This document shows positions 1-5,077 of a stretch of DNA of 9,652 nt, one piece after another; position 1 is the stretch's first letter, and every line of letters begins with the position of its first letter. This DNA comes from DATKLX01 sp035542155 (lineage in GTDB: Bacteria; Chloroflexota; Anaerolineae; Anaerolineales; Anaerolineaceae). Location of the stretch: the NCBI GenBank assembly GCA_035542155.1, contig DATKLX010000028.1:1-9652 (forward strand). Reading direction: 5' to 3'. The translations under genes were made by a program, and so were the position numbers. A model generated the notes under the pieces. It saw only the letters and a program-made list of their open reading frames with translations, searched no databases and was not told the DNA's origin.

Positions 1-417
1 CACATCCAGGGGCTGGAGGACCTCACCCGCCCGGACGTCACTTACGTCAACCGCCAGCGCGGCTCGGGCACGCGGGTGCTGCTCGACTACCAGCTCTCGC
101 AGGCCGGCATTTCACCGGATGGGATCCAGGGCTATCGCCAGGAGGAGTTCACCCACCTCGCCGTCGCCGCCGCGGTCCAGTCCGGTCGCGCCGACTGCGG
201 CCTGGGTATTACCGCCTCGGCCCGCGCCCTGGACCTGGATTTTCTCCCCCTCTATACCGAAATCTACCAGTTGATTGTCGCGGGCCCGGTGCTCGAAACC
301 GGCTTGCTGGACCCCCTCTTCGAGCTGGCCGCCGATCCCGCCTTCCGCCAGGCAGTCCTCGCTCTTCCCGGCTACGACGTCTCCCGCATGGGCCAAAAGG
401 TAGTCGAGATCCAATAG
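1..417 (+). CDS. PBP-like (MoeA C-terminal type) domain protein, 3' part only
   Basis: The reading frame is open from the first base to a TAG at 415-417, giving the last 138 residues of a protein whose start lies outside the window. It resembles the periplasmic-binding-protein-like domain that is often fused to the C-terminus of MoeA-type molybdopterin enzymes or to ModE/HTH-type regulators. Features seen are an 'NRQRGSGTR' stretch near residue 17, a later 'EEFTHLAVAAAV' helix, the 'ADCGLGI' strand and a 'LDFLPLYTEIYQL' strand. The family is thought to bind molybdate, tungstate or a pterin-related ligand, but the ligand here is unknown. The gene converges on the hydrogenase large-subunit gene with only 29 bp between the stops. 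A role in Mo/W cofactor insertion for the nearby AOR is an inference from context. Whether a MoeA catalytic domain precedes it cannot be seen. Confidence 0.75.
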   Translation, partial: HIQGLEDLTRPDVTYVNRQRGSGTRVLLDYQLSQAGISPDGIQGYRQEEFTHLAVAAAVQSGRADCGLGITASARALDLDFLPLYTEIYQLIVAGPVLETGLLDPLFELAADPAFRQAVLALPGYDVSRMGQKVVEIQ

Positions 418-446
418 AAAAGCAGTGAAGAATAGAGAGACCAGGC
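418..446. other. convergent intergenic gap without obvious terminator
   Basis: These 29 bp separate the stop codons of two convergent genes. The stretch is purine-rich on the plus strand (A and G runs) and has neither a GC-rich stem nor a U-tract of the classical intrinsic type. The nearest strong hairpin (451-477) lies inside the end of the hydrogenase large-subunit gene. Confidence 0.5.
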
Positions 447-1526
447 TCAGCGGTCCGTGCACGAGATGCACGGATCGATCGAGGCCTGGATGAGGGGCAG
501 GTCGGCCAGGAACTGGCCCCTGGTGATCGCCTGCACCGCCGGGATATTGACGAACGATGGCGTGCGGATCTTGACCCGCACCGGGGTGTCGCTGCCATCC
601 GAGGCGACGTAGTAGAACACCTCGCCGCGCTGCGCCTCCGCCCGCGCGGTCGCTTCGCCAGCCGGGATCACCGGCAGAGGGTCGGCGATGCGGATGGGCC
701 CGGCCGGGATCAGGCGCAGCGCTTCTTCTATCAGGCGCACCGCTTCGAGCATCTCCAGGGCGCGCACCACCACCCGGGCCTGCACGTCACAGCCCGGGAG
801 CACGACGGGCTTGAAGCCCAGCTCGGGATAGGCCCCGTAGGGGTCGCTCTCGCGGATGTCGTCGGGGACGTTCGAGGCCCGCGCCAGGGGGCCCACCGCG
901 CCGTAGGCCACGGCGTCCTCCGTGGATAAGACCCCGATCCCCTGGGTGCGCGCTTTGACCGTGGCGTCCTGGGTAAAAATGGGGATGACCACTTTCTCCA
1001 CCCCCTTGCGCACCTCACGGACCGCGGTGAGGATGCTCTCCGGATCGGTGAGGTCGCGCGTGACCCCGCCCAGGGCGATCATCCCGTAATTGACCCGGTT
1101 GCCCGAGATGGCCTCGAGGATATCCATCACCCGTTCGCGCAGGTAATAAATTTCCATAAACATGCTGCGGTAGCCGATGTCCTCCGCCCCGATCCCCGCC
1201 CAGAGCAGGTGAGAGTGCAGGCGCTCCAGCTCGGCCACAATGGTGCGGATATAGAGCGCCCGCGGCGGCAGCTCGATGCCGGCGATCTTCTCCGCCGCCA
1301 TCGCGAAAGTCATCGCGTGGACGTTTGAGCAGATCCCGCACACATGCTCGACCAGCACGAGATCCTGGATGTAGTTGCGCCGCTGGGCCAGCAGCTCGAT
1401 CGAGCGCATCACGAAGCCCACCTCGACCTGAACGTCTTCGATCACCTCGCCGCGGCAGGTGAGGAGCAGCTTGTAGGGTTCTTCCAGCGCGGGGTGGTAG
1501 GGGCCAATGGGAAGCTTGTACGGCAT
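447..1526 (-). CDS. group 4 [NiFe]-hydrogenase large (catalytic) subunit, HycE/EchE/NuoD-like
   Basis: This 359-aa protein is the catalytic subunit of a membrane-bound, energy-converting [NiFe]-hydrogenase. It would carry the Ni-Fe site that makes or splits H2 on the cytoplasmic side. The N-terminal nickel motif is 'EHVCGICSNVHA' (Cys63, Cys66, His70) and the C-terminal one is 'DPCISC' (Cys353, Cys356). Complex I NuoD has lost these cysteines, so all four argue for a true hydrogenase. Also seen are 'GPLARAS' near residue 212 and 'EAQRGE' near 297, where relatives often have EAPRGE. The protein stops right after 'DPCISCTDR', so the C-terminal peptide that a maturation protease removes in many [NiFe] hydrogenases is absent. 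The ATG at 1526 lies 1 bp beyond the NuoC-like stop, with AAAGGA upstream. An in-frame ATG at 1631 is rejected because it adds 35 unrelated residues overlapping the upstream gene. The NuoC-like domain, fused in E. coli HycE, is a separate gene here. Confidence 0.93.
   Translation of the reverse strand: MPYKLPIGPYHPALEEPYKLLLTCRGEVIEDVQVEVGFVMRSIELLAQRRNYIQDLVLVEHVCGICSNVHAMTFAMAAEKIAGIELPPRALYIRTIVAELERLHSHLLWAGIGAEDIGYRSMFMEIYYLRERVMDILEAISGNRVNYGMIALGGVTRDLTDPESILTAVREVRKGVEKVVIPIFTQDATVKARTQGIGVLSTEDAVAYGAVGPLARASNVPDDIRESDPYGAYPELGFKPVVLPGCDVQARVVVRALEMLEAVRLIEEALRLIPAGPIRIADPLPVIPAGEATARAEAQRGEVFYYVASDGSDTPVRVKIRTPSFVNIPAVQAITRGQFLADLPLIQASIDPCISCTDR
451..477 (-). other. hairpin at the 3' end of the large-subunit gene
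   Basis: An 11-bp inverted repeat (451-461 with 467-477, one G-T pair, 5-nt loop) overlaps the codons for the final 'DPCISCTDR' of the hydrogenase large subunit. It could protect the 3' end of the operon mRNA or help termination, but no U-tract follows directly. Part of the symmetry may simply reflect the repeated Cys codons. Confidence 0.4.
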
Positions 1527-1527
1527 A

Positions 1528-1959
1528 TCAGGCCGTCCTTTCTGTCCTGGCGGCTGCGCCGCCGGGCTGGCGATAGAAGCCTTCGGGCATCTCCGGGGGG
1601 CGCACCAGGCGGCGCAGGTCGGGGTGGCCATCGAATTGCACGGCGAACAGGTCGTGGATTTCGCGCTCGATCCAGTTCGCCGCGGGGAGGATCGTCGCGA
1701 CGGAGGGGAGGCGCTGCTCGCGGGTGGTGACGCGCACGTTGATTGGCTTTTTCGGCAGGAAAAAATGGTAAATCAAATCTGTCTCCCCATCCGCCCGGTT
1801 CACGGCGGTGACCGTCGACAGGCGGGCGTGATAGGCCTTCATCACCCCGGCGATCTCGCGCGGATCCGCCCCGGCTGCTTCGATCCAGTAGCCATCCGCC
1901 CGCTGCTCGATCTGGCCGTTCTGGCTGGCAGAAATCAGCTCGTTTAAAATCGCGTCCAT
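1528..1959 (-). CDS. NuoC-like 30-kDa-type subunit of group 4 hydrogenase (EchD/CooU-like)
   Basis: This 143-aa soluble subunit corresponds to NuoC of complex I, to the N-terminal domain of E. coli HycE, and to EchD/CooU of smaller energy-converting hydrogenases. It binds no cofactor in known relatives and packs against the large and small subunits. The family signature is near the C-terminus: 'ANWIEREIHDLFAVQFDGHP' (about residues 93-112), then 'DLRRLV'. The first half has the usual weak conservation. The ATG at 1959 has a strong GGAGGAG five bases upstream and follows the HycF-like stop by 16 bp. Its TGA is separated from the large-subunit ATG by one base, which suggests translational coupling. 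The short tail after 'EGFYRQ' (about 15 residues, Ala/Arg-rich) lacks the longer C-terminus of complex I NuoC. Confidence 0.9.
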   Translation of the reverse strand: MDAILNELISASQNGQIEQRADGYWIEAAGADPREIAGVMKAYHARLSTVTAVNRADGETDLIYHFFLPKKPINVRVTTREQRLPSVATILPAANWIEREIHDLFAVQFDGHPDLRRLVRPPEMPEGFYRQPGGAAARTERTA

Positions 1960-1975
1960 CGATGCTCCTCCACCC

Positions 1976-2494
1976 TTAATCCGGCTGCCCGCCTAATCCC
2001 AGCTTGAACCGCTGGCTTTCCACGTATCCGCGGCATTTGGGACACAGCCGGTTGGCCTTCATGGCTTCCTGGGCCGCTTCTGGGTTGTGATACAGGCGGA
2101 CCAGCGTCTCGGCCGGCAGGGGCAGGATGGTCGCGCCGCAGCGGGTACAGTGCTGGTAGGCCACGACATGCTCGATCTGCTGTACCGCGCGCTCTTCGAA
2201 GAGGCCAACCGGCCGGGTGGCCAGCGCCAGGGCGTGGGTAGGGCAGTACTCGGCGCAGCGTCCGCAGAAGGTGCAGCGCCCAGTGTCATAGTTCCAGGCG
2301 CCGGCTTCCGGCCCTTTTTCCAGGTGGATCGCCCCGGGCGAGCAGACGTAGGCGCAGGTACCGCACAGGGTGCACAGCTCCGCCTGGTGGCCCAGCTCGC
2401 CGCGAAAACCTTCCGGGTATGCAACCCGATCTTCCGGTGGAAGCGTTCGCGGCCGCAGGGTGAAATTGTGCAGCAGTACGTTGAAGATGTTCAT
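1976..2494 (-). CDS. HycF/NuoI-like 2x[4Fe-4S] electron-transfer subunit with C-terminal Cys4 module
   Basis: This 172-aa protein is the ferredoxin-like subunit that relays electrons between the partner module and the small hydrogenase subunit. Two cluster motifs are visible: Cys41/44/47 with Cys51 ('CTLCGTCAYVCSPGA') and Cys74/77/80 with Cys84 ('CTFCGRCAEYCPT'). Beyond them, residues 110-155 contain two further pairs, Cys116-x2-Cys119 ('CTRC') and Cys151-x2-Cys154 ('CPKC'), a zinc-ribbon-like layout. E. coli HycF/HyfH of formate hydrogenlyase has a similar Cys-rich tail, whereas NuoI lacks it, so I place the protein closer to HycF. The ATG at 2494 has a purine-rich GGGAGAGG just upstream and follows the NuoH-like stop by 16 bp. 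No membrane segment is seen; the N-terminal 'NIFNVLLHNF' is probably a surface helix near the membrane arm. Confidence 0.9.
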   Translation of the reverse strand: MNIFNVLLHNFTLRPRTLPPEDRVAYPEGFRGELGHQAELCTLCGTCAYVCSPGAIHLEKGPEAGAWNYDTGRCTFCGRCAEYCPTHALALATRPVGLFEERAVQQIEHVVAYQHCTRCGATILPLPAETLVRLYHNPEAAQEAMKANRLCPKCRGYVESQRFKLGLGGQPD

Positions 2495-2510
2495 CCTCTC
2501 CCTTTCAGCC

Positions 2511-3422
2511 TCAGAAGATCAGCGCGCCGATGAGCACCAAGGCCGCCGCCAGGAAGCCCCAGGTCCAGTAGAAGCGAAACGCGTGTTGAACTTTCAGCCG
2601 CGCGGTCCCCGCGGCGACCAGGCAGATCAACAGGACTACGACGAGCGCGATCAGCCAGAAGGCCGCCAGCTCCGGCCCCGGGCTGGCAATCGACCCGGAA
2701 AAGAGCCCCGCCAGAAGGCCGACCAATGCCGCGGCTTCCATACCATGGGTCAGCTCGAACAAGGCCAATGGCAGGCCATTGTATTCCACGTGGATGCCCG
2801 CCACGATCTCCTCTTCCGCGTTGGGAATGGAGAACGGGTTGACCCGCAGGCGCGCCAGGATGGCCAGGAACAGCGCCAGCGCGGCGAGGAAATGAACGGG
2901 CGAGATTGCCATCGCGGCGATCGTCCCCAACTGGAAAGAGCCGGCCTTCAGGGCCAGCGCGACCAGGGCGCTGATAAAGGGCAGGTTATACGCCAGCGAA
3001 AGCAGCGCCTCGCGCGCCGATCCAACCTCGGCGTATACCGAGTGGGTGACATACCCGGCCAGGATGTCCATCAGTGCGGGCATTTCCAGCAGGTAGATCA
3101 GCAGCACCAGGTCCCCCTGGAAGGAGATCATCGTCCCACCGGGAACGGGCAACAGCGCCAGGGCAAAGACGACCGAGACTACGCTGAGGATGGGCAGCGC
3201 ATAAAAGACGACCGGGTTGGCCCCCCGGGGGATCAGTGTGTTCTTCCCCACCAGCTTCCAGAAGTCGAAGAAGGGCTGGTAAAACGGAGGCCCCTGGCGC
3301 CCCTGCAGCCGGGCGGTGACCTTGCGGCTCAGCCAGAGCAGGAACCAGCCGGAAACCGCCCCGGCGAGCAGCCCCGGCCAGACCAAAATAGCAAGGAGGG
3401 CGCGCCACCACGAATCAGCCAT
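2511..3422 (-). CDS. NuoH/HycD/EchB-like membrane anchor subunit
   Basis: This 303-aa integral membrane protein has about eight hydrophobic segments. It anchors the hydrogenase module to the membrane and, by analogy with complex I, forms the pathway that links redox chemistry to ion transfer. Family marks are 'RLQGRQGPPFYQPFFDFWKL' at about 38-57, the acidic loop 'EVGSAREALLSLAYNLPF' at about 132-149, and 'NPFSIPNAEEEIVAGIHVEY' at about 195-214, whose glutamates and the following 'FELTHGMEA' are typical of the proton-entry region. The length matches the HycD/EchB class. The ATG at 3422 is preceded by GGAGGTG and overlaps the end of the small-subunit gene by 8 bp, so the two are probably translationally coupled. 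An alternative name is formate hydrogenlyase subunit 4. Confidence 0.92.
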   Translation of the reverse strand: MADSWWRALLAILVWPGLLAGAVSGWFLLWLSRKVTARLQGRQGPPFYQPFFDFWKLVGKNTLIPRGANPVVFYALPILSVVSVVFALALLPVPGGTMISFQGDLVLLIYLLEMPALMDILAGYVTHSVYAEVGSAREALLSLAYNLPFISALVALALKAGSFQLGTIAAMAISPVHFLAALALFLAILARLRVNPFSIPNAEEEIVAGIHVEYNGLPLALFELTHGMEAAALVGLLAGLFSGSIASPGPELAAFWLIALVVVLLICLVAAGTARLKVQHAFRFYWTWGFLAAALVLIGALIF

Positions 3423-3885
3423 GCTGCACCTCCATCTGCGAGCGGGTCTGGCCTTTGGCCAGCAGGTCAGCGGCGGTTTGAATGGCCTCTAAAATGGCCT
3501 GGGGCCGCGGCGGGCAGCCGGGCACGTACAGGTCCACGGGGACGACCGCCTCCGCCGAGCCGATCACGGTTGGGCTGCCAGAGAATACATTCCCGCTGGC
3601 GGGGCAGGACCCGATCGCGATCACCGCCTTGGGCGAGGGGATCTGGTCGTAAATATCTTTGAGGATGGCTTTTGTCCGCAGGGTAATGGGTCCCGAGACG
3701 AGCAGGATATCGGCGTGCTTGGGGCTGCCCTGCAACAATGCGCCGATCTGCTCGCCATCGTAGCGCGGGCAGAAGCAGGGCGCGACCTCGATGTCGCAGC
3801 CGTTGCATGACCCGGCGTTCAAGCGATAGACCCATGGCGAGCGCCGCCGGGAGAGATTGATCAGGTTTGTGAAGATACCAGCCAT
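3415..3885 (-). CDS. group 4 [NiFe]-hydrogenase small subunit, HycG/EchC/NuoB-like
   Basis: This 156-aa protein is the small subunit that carries the proximal [4Fe-4S] cluster (N2 equivalent) and delivers electrons to the Ni-Fe site. Ligands visible are Cys27-x2-Cys30 in 'GSCNGCDIEV', Cys94 in 'IGSCPASG' and Cys124 in 'VPGCPPRPQ'. The 'CNGCDIE' form is typical of group 4 hydrogenases; NuoB has adjacent Cys-Cys at this place. Two extra cysteines (Cys37 and Cys39, 'APCFCPRYD') sit where many relatives have a 'LTPRYD'-like sequence. I chose the ATG at 3885 because GAGGTG lies six bases upstream, overlapping the stop of the preceding gene; an ATG at 3906 lacks such a site. The protein is short, as in Ech-type enzymes, with no twin-arginine signal, consistent with a cytoplasmic location. 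Confidence 0.92.
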   Translation of the reverse strand: MAGIFTNLINLSRRRSPWVYRLNAGSCNGCDIEVAPCFCPRYDGEQIGALLQGSPKHADILLVSGPITLRTKAILKDIYDQIPSPKAVIAIGSCPASGNVFSGSPTVIGSAEAVVPVDLYVPGCPPRPQAILEAIQTAADLLAKGQTRSQMEVQHG

Positions 3886-3890
3886 AGGTT

Positions 3891-5063
3891 TCACCTCACA
3901 TTCCAACCGGGCAGCAGCGCCGGGAAGAGGCCGATCAGGATCAGCAGTGCGATCCAGACCACAAAGGTCGTCCCGATCACGGAGATATTCTGGGGAGCGG
4001 ACTGCTGTTCAATCCGCGGTTTGCCCAGCCAGACCTGGTGGAAAGCGCGGACGTAGTAGAGCAGGGCCAGCGCCGTGGCCACAGTCATCGCCAGTCCCAG
4101 GGTTGCCCCACCCTGCTCGATCCCGCCCAGGTACAGCCGCCAGCGGCCCAGGAAGCCCAGGAGAGGCGGCACCCCGATCATCCCCAGCGCGCCGGCGATG
4201 AACGCCGCGGCCGCCAGCGGGTACCGGCAGGCCAGCCCGCAGTCCACCGTTGTGACCGGGCGCTGCTCATCGTTCTCGGCCACCCCGATCGCCCCAAAGA
4301 GCAGGAACTTGCATATCGCGTGCGAAATCGCTCCGAGCAGGGCTCCCAGGACACCGCCCGGCGTCCCTACCGCCAGTCCCAGGATCAGGTAGCCCATATC
4401 GTCGATGGTCGAGAAGGCCAGCATCCGCCGCAGGCTGGTCTGCGCCAGCGCCAGGAGCGCCCCGCCAAACATGCTAATCAACGCCAGGGCGAGCCATACT
4501 CCCTGGGCGGAGGCGAATAGCCAGGGCGCTTCCACGCGCAGGAGGGCCAGCTCGCCCAGCTCGGCCATGTCCAGCAACGAGATCACGACCACCAGGGTCA
4601 TCGGGCTGACGGATCCGGCCAATGCGGGCAGCCAGAAGGAAAACGGGATGATTGCCAGCTTGAGGGCAAAACCCAGCAGAATCAACGCGAGGGCCAGCTT
4701 GCCGGCTGCGCCAGCGGGTTCGGTCGCGCTTGCGGAGAGCAGGCCACCCAGGGCCATCCCGACGGCCGCCAGGAGCGCCCCAGCCACCACCGCGGCCAGG
4801 TAGAGCCTGCCCGTCCGGCTATCCTGCTCCCATACCAGGGCGACAACTACCAGCGCCGCCAGGTCCAGGAGCAGCGTGTGCAGGGCCACCGATGGAACCC
4901 ACAGCCCGGCCAGGATCAGGCCGGTTGCGGCGAAGCTGGCCCAGGCGAAGTGCGCGCTCTGCGGGATGCGCCTGGCGTATAAAAGCGCGGCGATCCAGAT
5001 CAGGCCTGCCACGGCCGTGAAGGCGACGCGCCAATCCAATCCGGTGTATTCCAAGATTGCCAT
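3891..5063 (-). CDS. short NuoN/NuoM-like antiporter-type membrane subunit
   Basis: This 390-aa hydrophobic protein belongs to the Mrp antiporter-like family of complex I and group 4 hydrogenases and would be an ion-pumping subunit of the membrane arm. The core is clear: Lys135 in 'FALKLAIIPFSFWLP', the broken-helix segment around 'ISHAICKFLLFGAIG' (His248, Lys252), and the 'GVPPLLGFLGRW' loop near 297-308, where many relatives have Lys and here Arg307 occupies the place. At about 390 residues it is shorter than NuoN or NuoM (roughly 480-510). The N-terminal region before the TM7 lysine seems to be the shortened part. I prefer the ATG at 5063, with GGGAGG seven bases upstream, 14 bp after the preceding stop. 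A GTG at 5081 overlapping that stop would add six residues. Whether it is nearest to NuoN, NuoM or HyfF-type proteins cannot be settled by eye. Confidence 0.85.
   Translation of the reverse strand: MAILEYTGLDWRVAFTAVAGLIWIAALLYARRIPQSAHFAWASFAATGLILAGLWVPSVALHTLLLDLAALVVVALVWEQDSRTGRLYLAAVVAGALLAAVGMALGGLLSASATEPAGAAGKLALALILLGFALKLAIIPFSFWLPALAGSVSPMTLVVVISLLDMAELGELALLRVEAPWLFASAQGVWLALALISMFGGALLALAQTSLRRMLAFSTIDDMGYLILGLAVGTPGGVLGALLGAISHAICKFLLFGAIGVAENDEQRPVTTVDCGLACRYPLAAAAFIAGALGMIGVPPLLGFLGRWRLYLGGIEQGGATLGLAMTVATALALLYYVRAFHQVWLGKPRIEQQSAPQNISVIGTTFVVWIALLILIGLFPALLPGWNVR
3892..3897 (-). promoter_or_regulatory. ribosome binding site of the small hydrogenase subunit
   Basis: GAGGTG lies six bases before the ATG at 3885 and overlaps the TGA (3891-3893) of the upstream antiporter-like gene. 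It decides the start over the ATG at 3906. Confidence 0.6.
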
Positions 5064-5070
5064 GCCCGAT

Positions 5071-5076
5071 CCTCCC
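5071..5076 (-). promoter_or_regulatory. ribosome binding site of the short antiporter-like subunit
   Basis: GGGAGG lies seven bases upstream of the ATG at 5063, immediately after the stop of the NuoL-like gene. It supports the ATG over the overlapping GTG at 5081. Confidence 0.55.
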
Positions 5077-5077
5077 G

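Noticed and set aside
418..446. Intrinsic terminator between the convergent genes
   Set aside because: There is no GC-rich stem followed by a T-run on either strand within these bases.
1527..1631. Longer start of the large subunit at 1631
   Set aside because: The added 35 residues are Pro/Ala/Cys-rich, overlap the NuoC-like gene and match no hydrogenase N-terminus; the ATG at 1526 starts the normal sequence.
2370..3662. 430-codon open frame on the plus strand
   Set aside because: It is antisense to the NuoH-like and small-subunit genes, has a Gln/Arg/Gly-rich low-complexity composition and no recognisable motif; high GC lowers stop frequency in this frame.
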